Made by a program: the position numbers and the translations under genes. From Geminicoccaceae bacterium (lineage in GTDB: Bacteria > Pseudomonadota > Alphaproteobacteria > Geminicoccales > Geminicoccaceae): a stretch of 64,000 nt of DNA. The stretch spans positions 1-64,000 of the forward strand of contig JACKIN010000015.1 in NCBI GenBank assembly GCA_020638495.1, read 5' to 3'. The notes under the pieces were generated by a model. It had not been told where the DNA came from, searched no databases, and saw only the letters and a list, made by a program, of their open reading frames with translations. Shown in pieces: positions 8,434 through 16,939 of the stretch. Position 1 is the stretch's first letter. Every line of letters starts with the position of its first letter.

Positions 8434-9456
8434 TCAGCTCGCCCGGTCCTGCCGCAACGGCAGCCCGAGCAGCAAATTCTGCGGCTTGAGGCGCAGCCGC
8501 TTCTCGCAATCCATCGCCATGGCGAGATAGACCGGCCGCCCGGCCACCCGCTCCAGCATGGCCGAGGGATCGAGGAACTCCAACCGAAAGAGCCCGAGAA
8601 TGCGCGCCAGGTCGGCCTGCGGCACCTCCACCCCTTCCCACATGGCATTGAGGATGCCCGTCGCCTCGACGTCGAGCCCGACATGCCAGGCCCAGCTCTC
8701 GTCCCGGATGGTCTGCACCGGCTGCAGCCGGATGGCGAGGCTGAGGAAATGCGCCACCCAGCGCTCCAGCACCCGGGCCAGGGCATCCGAGCCCGGCCGG
8801 GTGAAGGCCACGTCCAGCACCATGTCGAAGCGCTCGCTCCGGCCGGCGTAGCTCGCGGCATTGCCCTCGCCCAGCACGTCCAGCTCGACGCTCCGCGGCA
8901 CCGTGCCGGCCTGCCTGAGCAACTGCCCGAGCCCGCCGAACCCGCCCGTCGCCGCCGCCTGCTCCACCGTCTCCTCGTCGGCGAGCAGGATGCCGCCCTC
9001 GGTGATGCTCACCTTCTGCGGCCGGAACAGGCACTCGGCTGCCCGCCACCGATAGGCATCCGCTTCGCCGTCGAGGAGGTGGCGCAGGATGACATGGACG
9101 AGCTGGTCGACGAAGAGCGCGGGCACGGCCGGCCCCTCGCCCTTGACGAGCGCCAGGTAGGCCGCCTCGAGGCTCGGCCGACGGGCGAGAAAATCGCGGA
9201 ATCCCAGCCAGACCCGCCAGTTCTGGGCGGCATCCGCGTCGGCGAGATCCGCCAGCGCCGCATCCTCCACGGCCGCGAACGGGTCGGCCAGCAGCCGTGC
9301 GTGCAGGGCCCGCTCCGCCGTGCAGGACTCCGCCACCGGCGCCAGCTCCGGCCGGGCGAGATAAGCCTTGAGGAAGCTCGCCGTGACGGCGAGCCCGCCG
9401 CCTGCCGCCGGATCGAGCAGCTCGCGCCCGGCGCTGGCCCAGATCGCCCCGCTCAT
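8434..9456 (-). CDS. conserved protein of the FDH accessory cluster (DUF6352-like, 340 aa)
   Basis: A soluble, mostly helical protein starting MSGAIWASAGRELLD, with no signal peptide, transmembrane helix or obvious cofactor motif. Its position between DUF6505-like and DUF3305 genes matches the family I recall as DUF6352; the name is from memory. Its start overlaps the stop of the preceding gene by 4 bases (ATGA), showing coupling. Conserved aromatic/acidic patches such as DESWAWHVGLDVEATGILN look like the family core. Role in formate dehydrogenase biogenesis is inferred from neighbours only. Confidence 0.75.
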   Translation of the reverse strand: MSGAIWASAGRELLDPAAGGGLAVTASFLKAYLARPELAPVAESCTAERALHARLLADPFAAVEDAALADLADADAAQNWRVWLGFRDFLARRPSLEAAYLALVKGEGPAVPALFVDQLVHVILRHLLDGEADAYRWRAAECLFRPQKVSITEGGILLADEETVEQAAATGGFGGLGQLLRQAGTVPRSVELDVLGEGNAASYAGRSERFDMVLDVAFTRPGSDALARVLERWVAHFLSLAIRLQPVQTIRDESWAWHVGLDVEATGILNAMWEGVEVPQADLARILGLFRLEFLDPSAMLERVAGRPVYLAMAMDCEKRLRLKPQNLLLGLPLRQDRAS

Positions 9457-9947
9457 CCCTGGCCCTCGTCCGGCACGACATCCCAGACCCGGCCATGCAC
9501 CCCGGCCTTGCGGTCGACCGCCCGAAAGCTCTCGCGAATGCCGCCCTCCGCATCGACGCTGCGGGTGATGGCGAAGAGCGTGCCCGGCGCATGGTCGCGG
9601 CAGAGTCCGGCCATGAGCTCGACCTCCTGGCGTGCCACCGGCCGGGCCGCTTCGAGATCCGGGGCACCGTGCGCCGCGACGAAGAGCCGGGCCAGCCGCT
9701 CGACCATCTCGGCCTCGGCCGCCGCGTCGGCCGTGGCCACCACGACGAAGGTCGACCAGCCGCGCGACTCGGTCCCGAGAAAGCCCGAGACGAACGCTTG
9801 CCGCCGCTTGCCGGCGAGCGCTGTCGGGTCCGTGTCCAGGAACGCGAAGCCGCCCGCCACGGCCCACTCGCCCGGCTCGGCCGCCCGCTCGAAGACCGCC
9901 TCGTCCGAGGCATCGAGCCGGATGGTCCGGGGCAGCTTCAGGGTCAT
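9453..9947 (-). CDS. conserved protein of the FDH accessory cluster (DUF6505-like, 164 aa)
   Basis: Starts MTLKLPRTIRLDASDEAVFE and contains an alpha/beta pattern with GFLGTESRGWSTFVVV in the middle. No cofactor motif is visible. ATGA overlaps join it to both its upstream and downstream neighbours, so it is part of one translationally coupled unit. The family name (DUF6505) is recalled from similar clusters. No enzymatic function can be assigned from sequence. Confidence 0.7.
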   Translation of the reverse strand: MTLKLPRTIRLDASDEAVFERAAEPGEWAVAGGFAFLDTDPTALAGKRRQAFVSGFLGTESRGWSTFVVVATADAAAEAEMVERLARLFVAAHGAPDLEAARPVARQEVELMAGLCRDHAPGTLFAITRSVDAEGGIRESFRAVDRKAGVHGRVWDVVPDEGQG

Positions 9948-10573
9948 AGGACCGGCTCGATCGTCAGGGGGTCCAGCCGTGCCCGCCAGTGCGCCAGCAC
10001 CGGGCCGCTGCCCTCCTCGGTCCAGCGATGCATCCAGTAGAGGAAATGCCGGGCGAAGCTCTGGGCCAGCTCCACGACGCCGACATCGCCGAAGCCCTCC
10101 TCGTGGAGCGCCGTGACCTCCGGCATGGCACCCGGCTCGCCGGCCGCCGGCGGCAGCATCATGCGAACCTCGGGGCCGACGACGCACCATTCCGGCACCT
10201 CGTCCGGCGCCGCCACCTCCGCCATCGCCAGCCGCACCCGCCCGACCTTGGCCCCGTCGAGCCGAAGCCCGTCGGGCGAGGCGAACACCACCTCCTTCAA
10301 GGGCGGCCCGACGGCGGCCAGCGCATCCGCCACGGCCAGCATCGCCAGATGCAGGACCACCCGGCAGGCCGCCTCCGGCCGGTCGGGGGCGAGCGCCAGG
10401 GCCAGATCACAGGTCGCTTCGTCCTCGCCGATCAGCAGCAGGCCGGGCTCCTCGCCCCGTTCCGCCGCCTGCCGCGCCGCCGCCATGACGTCGCCCGCCA
10501 CCCACCGCACCCGGAAGGGCGGCGGCAGGTCCGGCAGCGTTCGAGGATTGTCGGCCATGCGCATAGCGTTCAT
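9944..10573 (-). CDS. biotin/lipoate protein ligase-like protein (209 aa)
   Basis: Resembles the BPL/LplA/LipB-like group (second biotin/lipoate ligase family) found beside formate dehydrogenase accessory genes. Visible features are the N-terminal PPPFRVRWVAGDVMAAARQAAE, a central GPPLKEVVFASPDGLRLDGAKVG resembling the lipoate-ligase beta-sheet core, and a C-terminal helix-rich tail. The classical lysine and glycine-rich biotin-binding motif is not clear, so it may not be a true ligase. Three ATGs are available (10573, 10564, 10558). It heads the accessory gene string and is divergent from the 4Fe-4S protein gene. Confidence 0.7.
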   Translation of the reverse strand: MNAMRMADNPRTLPDLPPPFRVRWVAGDVMAAARQAAERGEEPGLLLIGEDEATCDLALALAPDRPEAACRVVLHLAMLAVADALAAVGPPLKEVVFASPDGLRLDGAKVGRVRLAMAEVAAPDEVPEWCVVGPEVRMMLPPAAGEPGAMPEVTALHEEGFGDVGVVELAQSFARHFLYWMHRWTEEGSGPVLAHWRARLDPLTIEPVL

Positions 10574-10605
10574 GTAGTGCGTTCGGCTCTGGATCGATAC
10601 GGGAG

Positions 10606-12612
10606 ATGCTTGTGCGGGTGGGCGAGAAGCGGGTCATGCTCTGCGATTGCGAGGCCACCATGCCGCTCGACGCCGAAGCGCTGGCACGCGCGCTCGGCAC
10701 CGAAACGCCCGCCATCGCCACCAGCCTCTGCCGCCGCCAGCAGGCACGCCTCGCGGGCGAGGCGCCCGGCATCGTCGCCTGCGCCCAGGAACGCGCGGTC
10801 TTCGAAGAGGCCCTGACCGAGGCCGCCGGCCACGCCGCGGCCGAAAGCCTGGTCACCGTCGACATCCGCGCCCGCGCCGCCTGGTCGAAGGAGGCGGCAG
10901 AAGCCACGCCGAAGATCGCGGCCCTTCTCGCCGAAGCCGCCCTGCCCGTGCCCGAGACCCATGTGGTCACCCTGGAATCCGGCGGCGTCACCCTCGTCTA
11001 CGGCCGGGACGAGGTGGCGATCGAAGCGGCCGCCCAGCTCGGCGACCGCCTCGACGTCACCGTCCTCTTGACCCGCCCGGGAGATGTCACGCCCCCCGCC
11101 CGGACCACCTTCCCCGTCCTCCAGGGCACCATTCGCACGGCCAGGGGCCATCTCGGCGCCTTCGAGCTCGTCGTCGACGACTACGCCCTGCCCGACCCCT
11201 CGTCCCGCCGCCGGCTCCGCTTCGGCCCGGCCCGCAACGAGGCGGTCTCCAATTGCGACATCATCCTCGACCTCACCGGCGGCACCCCGCTCTTCCCCTC
11301 GCCCCGAACGCGACCCGGCTATCTCCATGCCGACCCCGCCGACCCGGTCGCCGTGCAGAAGGCGCTCCTGGCCGCCACCGACCTCGTCGGCACCTTCGAC
11401 AAGCCCCGCCACGTCGCCTACCGGCCGGAGCTCTGCGCCCACAGCCGCAACCGCACGGTCGGCTGCAGCCGCTGCCTCGAGGTCTGCCCGACCGGCGCCA
11501 TCACCCCCAACGGCGACCACGTCGCCATCGACGCCGCCATCTGCGCCGGCTGCGGCGGCTGCCACGCCGTCTGCCCGACCGGCGCCGCGTCCTATGCCTA
11601 CCCGCCCGCCGAGCACCTGCTCGAACGCGTCCGCACCCTCCTCACCACCTACCACGCCGCCGGCGGCACGGATGCCGTGCTGCTGCTCCACGATGCCGAG
11701 CACGGCGCCGCCCTGATCGACCTCCTCGCCCGCGTCGGCGACGGCCTGCCGGCCCGGGTGATCCCGGTGGCGGTCAACGAGATCACCCAGCTCGGCATCG
11801 AGCTCCTCGCCGGTGCCATGGCCATGGGGGCCGCCGACATCCGCATCCTTGCGACCGGCCGGCGCCGGCCCGACCTCACCCCGCTCGCCCGTGTCATGGG
11901 CCTCGCCGAGGCCAGCCTCGCCGGCCTCGGCTACGGCACGGGCCGCGTCCAGCTCATCGAGGCCGACGACCCCGACAGCCTGGGCGAGGCGCTCTGGCAG
12001 CTCGAGCGCCGGCCCGGCACCGCCACGCCGGCGAGCTTCCTGCCCATGGGCGACAAGCTCGGCCTGATGAAGCTGGCCCTTCGCCAGCTCCACGCCGCCG
12101 CCCCCGAGCCCGCCCATGTCATCCGCCTGCCGCCCGGCGCCCCCTTCGGCCGGGTCCGCATCGACACCGCCGGCTGCACCCTCTGCCTCGCCTGCACCAG
12201 CGTCTGCCCGACCGGGGCGCTCGCGGCCGACCCCGACCACCCGCGCCTCAGCTTCACCGAGAACGCCTGCGTCCAGTGCGGCCTCTGCAAGCCCACCTGC
12301 CCCGAGAAGGTGATCGAGCTGGTCCCGCAGTTCGACTTCACCGAAGCCGCCTTCCGCGCCGAGACCATCAAGGAGGAGGAGCCTGCCCTCTGCACCCGTT
12401 GCGGCAAGCCCTTCGGCGTCAAGTCGACCATCGACCGCGTGGCGGCCAAGCTCGCCGGCCGGCACTGGATGTACCAGGGCGACCGGAGCCAGATCGAGCG
12501 CCTCGGCATGTGCGCCGACTGCCGCGTCATCGCCCAGAGCGAAACCGCCCTCGACCCCTATGCCGGCCCGGAGCGGCCGAGGACGAAGGGGGCGGAGGAC
12601 TATCGGGGGTGA
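10606..12612 (+). CDS. multi-cluster 4Fe-4S ferredoxin-like protein of the FDH locus (668 aa)
   Basis: Cytoplasmic iron-sulfur protein usually found beside FDH accessory genes; probably an electron-transfer or assembly factor. Two 2x[4Fe-4S] ferredoxin modules are visible: CSRCLEVCP (about residues 287-295) with CAGCGGCHAVCP (about 312), and CTLCLACTSVCP (about 525) with CVQCGLCKPTCP (about 555). A further CTRC...CADC set near the C-terminus could bind zinc or another cluster. The N-terminal CDCEATM and CRRQ region resembles heterodisulfide-reductase-like proteins. GGGAG directly abuts this ATG, so the GTG at 10612, six bases beyond that site, may be the real start. It is transcribed divergently from the accessory genes with a gap of only about 32 bases. 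Confidence 0.85.
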   Translation: MLVRVGEKRVMLCDCEATMPLDAEALARALGTETPAIATSLCRRQQARLAGEAPGIVACAQERAVFEEALTEAAGHAAAESLVTVDIRARAAWSKEAAEATPKIAALLAEAALPVPETHVVTLESGGVTLVYGRDEVAIEAAAQLGDRLDVTVLLTRPGDVTPPARTTFPVLQGTIRTARGHLGAFELVVDDYALPDPSSRRRLRFGPARNEAVSNCDIILDLTGGTPLFPSPRTRPGYLHADPADPVAVQKALLAATDLVGTFDKPRHVAYRPELCAHSRNRTVGCSRCLEVCPTGAITPNGDHVAIDAAICAGCGGCHAVCPTGAASYAYPPAEHLLERVRTLLTTYHAAGGTDAVLLLHDAEHGAALIDLLARVGDGLPARVIPVAVNEITQLGIELLAGAMAMGAADIRILATGRRRPDLTPLARVMGLAEASLAGLGYGTGRVQLIEADDPDSLGEALWQLERRPGTATPASFLPMGDKLGLMKLALRQLHAAAPEPAHVIRLPPGAPFGRVRIDTAGCTLCLACTSVCPTGALAADPDHPRLSFTENACVQCGLCKPTCPEKVIELVPQFDFTEAAFRAETIKEEEPALCTRCGKPFGVKSTIDRVAAKLAGRHWMYQGDRSQIERLGMCADCRVIAQSETALDPYAGPERPRTKGAEDYRG

Positions 12613-12653
12613 GGGGCCCTGACGGCGACCTGACTCCTCGACGCTCAGGAGAT

Positions 12654-12677
12654 TATGTTACAGTCAGCCATTCTGAC
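12654..12677 (+). promoter_or_regulatory. candidate promoter and operator of the orphan phd gene
   Basis: A -10-like TATGTT (12654-12659) is preceded 18 bases upstream by CTGACT. The inverted repeat GTCAG-CCATT-CTGAC (12663-12677) lies at the expected transcription start, where an autorepressing Phd/YefM-type antitoxin would be expected to bind. Arms are perfect over five bases. This is sequence inference only. Confidence 0.4.
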
Positions 12678-12692
12678 ATTTTGGAGCAGGTC

Positions 12693-12944
12693 ATGCGCCG
12701 AGTAAGGGCGTCCGACGTCACGACCCAATTCGCCGCGATATTGAGCTCCGTGGAGCGGGGTGAGAGTTTCGTCGTCACGTGCCATGGCAAGCCCATCGCC
12801 CGCATCGTCCCCGCCGCCTCCACTGATCCGACTGACCGCGCCGCTGCGCTCGAACGGTTTCGCCTTCGTCGTGCTTCATGGCACGCGGCACGCTTCTCCA
12901 CGGACGAGATTCTCGCCGCTCGCCACGAGGGCCACCGCAACTGA
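12693..12944 (+). CDS. Phd/YefM-family antitoxin without a partner toxin (83 aa)
   Basis: Small DNA-binding antitoxin of the Phd/YefM fold. The diagnostic N-terminal pattern is present: RRVRASDVTTQFAAILSSVERGESFVVTCHGKPIARIVP, in pieces matching the family (RASDVTTQFAAIL, GKPIARIVP). The tail (RFRLRRASWHAARFSTDEILAARHEG) would normally neutralise a VapC/PIN or Doc toxin. GGAGCAGG precedes the ATG. No toxin gene follows: the next coding sequence is convergent and ends 17 bases away. It may be an orphan transcriptional regulator or the remnant of a pair. Confidence 0.8.
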   Translation: MRRVRASDVTTQFAAILSSVERGESFVVTCHGKPIARIVPAASTDPTDRAAALERFRLRRASWHAARFSTDEILAARHEGHRN

Positions 12945-12961
12945 CGTGCCCTCCGAGCCCC

Positions 12962-14269
12962 CTACTCCCCGCCCATCGCCTCCCGCCTGAGGAATCCGAT
13001 CAGCGCCGCCCGCTCCGCCGCGTCCGGGATCCTCTGGATCGGCATCTTGGTGCCGGGCGTCACCACGTCCGGCCCGAGCGCGAAGAGCCGGCCGACCGTC
13101 TCCTCGGTCCAGACCAGATCGCCACCCGCGAGGGCCGGCGAGTAGGGGTAGCCAGCAACCGTGCCGATCCGTCGCCCGAAGATGCCGTGCAGCGTCGGCC
13201 CGGCCCGGTTGCCGCCATCGGGGGTCAGCGTGTGGCAGGCGACGCAGCGCCGCCAGGCCAGCGCTCCCGCATCGCCGTTGGTGGCCGCGACCTCCATGGG
13301 CGGCAGGGCGGCGGGCGCCTCGATCTCGACACCCTCCGCCACGTTGAACTGGCGGATGGTCCGGTCGTTGCCGCCGGCATAGAGCGTTGCTCCGTCCGGC
13401 GAGAAGGCCAAGGACCAGAGCGGCTGCCGCTCGCCCGCCAGCACCGCCGCGATCTCGCCGGATGCCAGGTCGAAGAGCGTGATCGTCCCGGCCATGCCGG
13501 CAGCCGCCAGGAGCCGGCCGTCGGAGCTGATGGCGAGGGCGAAGAGCGGGGCCTCGACACCGGTCGAGAGGGCGGCGCGCCGCTCGCCCGACGTTAGGTC
13601 CCAGACCGCGACCGCACCATCAGCACCCGCGGCATAAGCCAGCCCGTCCCGGCCCAGCACGAGAGCATTCAGCCCCACCGGCCCGCCGCCCAGCACGGCC
13701 AGCGCCGTCCCGTCCGCCGCCCGCCAGAGCCTGACGGCACCATCCGCCCCGGCCGTGACGATCGTCGCACCGTCGCCCGTGAACCGGACCGCGTCGACAT
13801 TCGCGGCACCCTCGAGCCGGAGCAGCTCGGCACCCGTCTCGACGTCCCAGACCCTGGCCGTCCGGTCCCACCCCGCCGAGGCGACCCGCCGGCCGTCCGG
13901 CGCCACATCGAGCGCCACGACCCGGCCGGTGTGACCGATGAGCCGGCGCACCGGCGCCCGCTCGCCGAAGCGCCAGACCAGCACCGCCGCATCGTCGCCG
14001 GCCGTGACGAAGCCGGAGCCGTCCGGCAGCAGGGCCACCGCGTTGACCGCCGCGTCGTGGCCATGCAGCACCTCGCTCGCCGCCCCGTCGGCGAGCCGCC
14101 AGAGGATCACCGAGTAGTCGAAGCTGGCGCTGACCAGCGTCGCGGCATCGGCAGTCACGGCTAGCCCTCGGACCGGCCCGCCATGGCCGATGAAGGCCGC
14201 CGCCACCGGCCCTGCTCCGGCCAGAAGCGTGATCAGGGCCAGAAGCGTGCGGGCAAAGCCGCCCGTCAC
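12962..14269 (-). CDS. WD40 beta-propeller fused to a class I cytochrome c (435 aa)
   Basis: Exported fusion protein. A signal peptide (FARTLLALITLLAGAGPVAA) is followed by about seven WD40-like repeats (for example LVSASFDYSVILWRLADG, VASAGWDRTARVWDVETG, LYAGGNDRTIRQFNVAEG) covering residues about 25-320. A C-terminal cytochrome c domain has CVACH near residue 341 and the distal methionine in PGTKMPIQ. I chose the GTG at 14269 because it overlaps the DUF6494 stop as GTGA and places the signal peptide correctly. Likely a periplasmic electron carrier docked by its propeller; partner unknown. Confidence 0.88.
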   Translation of the reverse strand: MTGGFARTLLALITLLAGAGPVAAAFIGHGGPVRGLAVTADAATLVSASFDYSVILWRLADGAASEVLHGHDAAVNAVALLPDGSGFVTAGDDAAVLVWRFGERAPVRRLIGHTGRVVALDVAPDGRRVASAGWDRTARVWDVETGAELLRLEGAANVDAVRFTGDGATIVTAGADGAVRLWRAADGTALAVLGGGPVGLNALVLGRDGLAYAAGADGAVAVWDLTSGERRAALSTGVEAPLFALAISSDGRLLAAAGMAGTITLFDLASGEIAAVLAGERQPLWSLAFSPDGATLYAGGNDRTIRQFNVAEGVEIEAPAALPPMEVAATNGDAGALAWRRCVACHTLTPDGGNRAGPTLHGIFGRRIGTVAGYPYSPALAGGDLVWTEETVGRLFALGPDVVTPGTKMPIQRIPDAAERAALIGFLRREAMGGE

Positions 14270-14472
14270 TTCAAGGCGATGTCGCTCGTGATCTCGTGCT
14301 CGAGGTCGAGCCCGCCGACGGTCAGCACCATCCTCGCCCGCAGCCTCTCGTCCCCCTTCAGCTTGCCCGCCGCCAGCGCGTCGCGCACCGCCTGCTCGAT
14401 CTCCCGCTGGCTGGTCACGCCCACATGCTTCAGGAACTTGCGCAGCTCCATGTTGAAGACGTCCTCGTTCAC
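14266..14472 (-). CDS. DUF6494-type small conserved protein (68 aa)
   Basis: Short soluble protein starting MNEDVFNMELRKFLKHVGVTSQREIE and ending DLEHEITSDIALK. This pattern is what I recall as DUF6494. Predicted helical N-terminal half, beta-rich C-terminal half, no export signal. It overlaps the WD40-cytochrome c gene by 4 bases (GTGA), so both are made from one message. Function unknown. Confidence 0.75.
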   Translation of the reverse strand: MNEDVFNMELRKFLKHVGVTSQREIEQAVRDALAAGKLKGDERLRARMVLTVGGLDLEHEITSDIALK

Positions 14473-14610
14473 CCAACTTCTCCCTCTTGATGCAAGCCTC
14501 GAACATCGGTCGCGACACCCCTGGGGTCAAGACGGGCCTCTGGGCCGCAGGTTGCCCCGAGGCGCCGGGAGCTGCCAGGGAGACAGGGCCGGCGAGCTGG
14601 CTCGAGCGCC

Positions 14611-15345
14611 CTAGCACGGCCCGCCATCGACGGGCGGCAGCTCACGCCGCGCCACCTCGATGACCGCCAGCATCGCCGCCTCGGCCGCTGCCGCTTCGCC
14701 GTCCCGGATCGCGGCCAGCACCCGGCCGTGCGCAACGAGTCCGGCCTCGATCGGGACCATCCCCCCGTCACGCAGGCGGAAGCCGCCCTCGAGGACCACG
14801 GCGACGATGGCCCCCAGCCGGTCGACGAAGGGATTGCCGCAGGCCCGGAAGACCGCCCGATGAAAAGCGAGATCGGCGAGGTTGTAGGCTACGGCATCCG
14901 CGAAGGTGGCGACCATTTGCGCGTGCGCCGCCTCGAGGGCTTCGAGCTCCGCGGCCGTGCGCCGCCCTGCCGCCAGCCGCGCGGCCCGGGGCTCGATCAG
15001 GCAGCGCAGCTCGACCATCTGCGCCATCAGCAAAGGCGCCGGCCCCGAGGCGGCGCACCAGGCGAGCACGTCCGGGTCGAGCAGGTTCCACTCCTCCAGC
15101 GCCCTGATCCGCATGCCCCGGCGCTGGCGCGTCTCGACCAGCCCCTTGGCGGCCAGCACCTTGACCGCCTCGCGCACCGCCGCGCGCGAGCTGCCGAACT
15201 CGTCCATCAGCTCGACCTCGCGCGGCAGCACGGCACCGGCCGCCAGGCCCCCGCCGATGATCAGCCGGCCGATCGCCTCGACCAGCCGGCCGTGCACCCC
15301 GTGGCGCGGATAGCTGCGCCGCGGCTCGCTGATGGCTTCGGGCAT
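14611..15345 (-). CDS. FadR-type GntR transcriptional regulator (244 aa)
   Basis: DNA-binding repressor with an N-terminal winged helix (residues about 15-85, including SSRAAVREAVKVLAAKGLVETRQRRG) and a C-terminal helical FCD ligand-binding domain. The metal-binding residues typical of FCD domains are plausible in DLAFHRAVFRACGNP and LVAHGRVLAAI. It starts 8 bases after the SDR gene and is the last gene of the ABC-sugar operon, so it probably controls that operon in response to a sugar acid or polyol. The specific ligand cannot be read from sequence. Confidence 0.9.
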   Translation of the reverse strand: MPEAISEPRRSYPRHGVHGRLVEAIGRLIIGGGLAAGAVLPREVELMDEFGSSRAAVREAVKVLAAKGLVETRQRRGMRIRALEEWNLLDPDVLAWCAASGPAPLLMAQMVELRCLIEPRAARLAAGRRTAAELEALEAAHAQMVATFADAVAYNLADLAFHRAVFRACGNPFVDRLGAIVAVVLEGGFRLRDGGMVPIEAGLVAHGRVLAAIRDGEAAAAEAAMLAVIEVARRELPPVDGGPC

Positions 15346-15353
15346 GGCACCGG

Positions 15354-16112
15354 TCAGTGCATCCACCAGCCGCCGTCGACCGAGAGGTTCTGGCCGGTGA
15401 TGAAGCGCGCCTTGTCCGAGACGAGGAAGAGGATCGCCTCGGCGATGTCCTCGGGGCTGCCGCGATATTTCAATGCCTGATGGTCGACGAGGAACTTCAC
15501 GTAGGTCTCGAGCTGGTCGGCCCAGACCTCCTTCTCGAGCGCCGTCGGGATGGCGCCTGGGCTCACCGCGTTGACCCGGATGCCGAACTGGCCGAGCTCG
15601 CGCGCCAGCGAGCGCGTGAGGGCCAGCAGCGTGCCCTTGGACGACACATAGGAGGTGAAATCGGACCAGCCGCCGTTCAGCGTCACCGAGCAGATCTGGA
15701 TGATCTGCCCCCAGCCCTTCTTCTTCATCGACGGCACCACCGCCTGGGCCAGCGCAACCGCGGAGGTGGCATTCACGTCCTGCACCTTGCGCCACTCGGC
15801 GAGGTCGTAGCCGTCGACGGGCTTGAGCGGATTGATCGCGGCATTGTTGACCAGGATGTCGATGCCGCCGACCTCGGCGTCCAGCAGCCTCACCAGGTCC
15901 TGCGCCGCCTCCGGATCGGCGAGGTCGCAGCCCACGAAGCGCACCGCCCCGGCGCCCTCCGGCAGCTCGCCGGCCAGCGCCTCGGCCGCCTCGCGCCCCT
16001 TCACGTCGAGCATCAGGACGTTCGCACCGGCCAGCGCCAGGCCCTTGCTCTCGGCGACGCCGAGCCCGCCCGTGGCCCCCGTCACCAGCGCCGTCCTGCC
16101 CTTGTGCTCCAT
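15354..16112 (-). CDS. SDR-family NAD(P)-dependent oxidoreductase (252 aa)
   Basis: Classical short-chain dehydrogenase. The nucleotide-binding motif TGATGGLG is near residue 11, NNAA follows the fourth strand, the catalytic serine is in ICSVTLNG, and YVSSK is the catalytic Tyr-x3-Lys. Length is typical for classical SDRs. It lies between the ABC ATPase gene and the GntR regulator, so it likely oxidises or reduces the sugar, polyol or sugar acid brought in by that importer. Exact substrate unknown. Confidence 0.92.
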   Translation of the reverse strand: MEHKGRTALVTGATGGLGVAESKGLALAGANVLMLDVKGREAAEALAGELPEGAGAVRFVGCDLADPEAAQDLVRLLDAEVGGIDILVNNAAINPLKPVDGYDLAEWRKVQDVNATSAVALAQAVVPSMKKKGWGQIIQICSVTLNGGWSDFTSYVSSKGTLLALTRSLARELGQFGIRVNAVSPGAIPTALEKEVWADQLETYVKFLVDHQALKYRGSPEDIAEAILFLVSDKARFITGQNLSVDGGWWMH

Positions 16113-16137
16113 CGCCCCGGTCTCCCCCGCCTTCTGC

Positions 16138-16929
16138 TCAGACGATCAGGTCGGTCAGATCGTCGATCGTGGTGTCGCTCTTCTTGATGTCCGCGATCTT
16201 TCGCCCGCGCGCCATGGCGACGATGCGGTCGGAGATCGGAAAGATGTGGTGCAGGTTGTGGCTGATGAAGATCGAGCCGATGCCCTGCTCCTTCAGCGAG
16301 GCGACATAGTCCAGCACCTTGTTGGTCTCCTTGACCGAGAGGTGGTTGGTCGGCTCGTCGAGGATGAGCAATTTCGACTTGAAGTACATCGCCCGGGCGA
16401 TGGCGACCGCCTGGCGCTGGCCGCCCGAAAGCTCCTCGACCGTGGTGTCGGGCGAGCGCTCGGTGAGGTCGATGTTGGTCAAGGACCGCGTCGCGTGCTC
16501 GACCATGGTGCGCCGGTCCATGAGGCCGATGCCGCCGATGGTGAAGCGGGTCAAGGGCTCGCGGCCGATGAACATGTTGCGCGCGATCGACATGGCCGGG
16601 ACCATCGCCGTGTACTGGTAGATGGTCTCGATGCCGAGACCCATCGCCGCCTTCGGGCTGTCGAGCCGGACCTCCCGGCCCTCGAAGAAGATGCGCCCGC
16701 CATCGGCCGGATGCGCCCCCGAAAGGATCTTGATCAGTGTCGACTTGCCGGCGCCGTTGTCGCCGACGAGGCCGACGATCTCGCCCGGCTCGGCATGAAA
16801 ATCGACCTCGGCCAGGGCATGCACGCTGCCGTACCACTTCTCCAGCCCCTCGCAGCGCACGAGCGCTTCGGCGGTCGGCCGGACGAAGGTCTCCGTCGCC
16901 TGGAAATGCTCCTCGAGCCGGGCCGTCAT
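16138..16929 (-). CDS. sugar ABC importer ATPase, single NBD (263 aa)
   Basis: Cytoplasmic ATPase of a CUT2-like importer. Walker A GDNGAGKST, signature LSGGQRQ and Walker B LLILDEP are intact, with the H-loop at ISHNLHH. It is half the length of RbsA, which carries two such domains, so it probably works as a homodimer, as in the shorter subgroup of this family. It is followed by the SDR gene and preceded by the permease gene. Confidence 0.93.
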   Translation of the reverse strand: MTARLEEHFQATETFVRPTAEALVRCEGLEKWYGSVHALAEVDFHAEPGEIVGLVGDNGAGKSTLIKILSGAHPADGGRIFFEGREVRLDSPKAAMGLGIETIYQYTAMVPAMSIARNMFIGREPLTRFTIGGIGLMDRRTMVEHATRSLTNIDLTERSPDTTVEELSGGQRQAVAIARAMYFKSKLLILDEPTNHLSVKETNKVLDYVASLKEQGIGSIFISHNLHHIFPISDRIVAMARGRKIADIKKSDTTIDDLTDLIV

Positions 16930-16939
16930 GCGCCCCTCC

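Noticed and set aside
10570..12465. 631-codon minus-strand frame opposite the 4Fe-4S protein
   Set aside because: Glycine/alanine/glutamate-rich low-complexity shadow; the plus-strand frame carries clear cysteine motifs.
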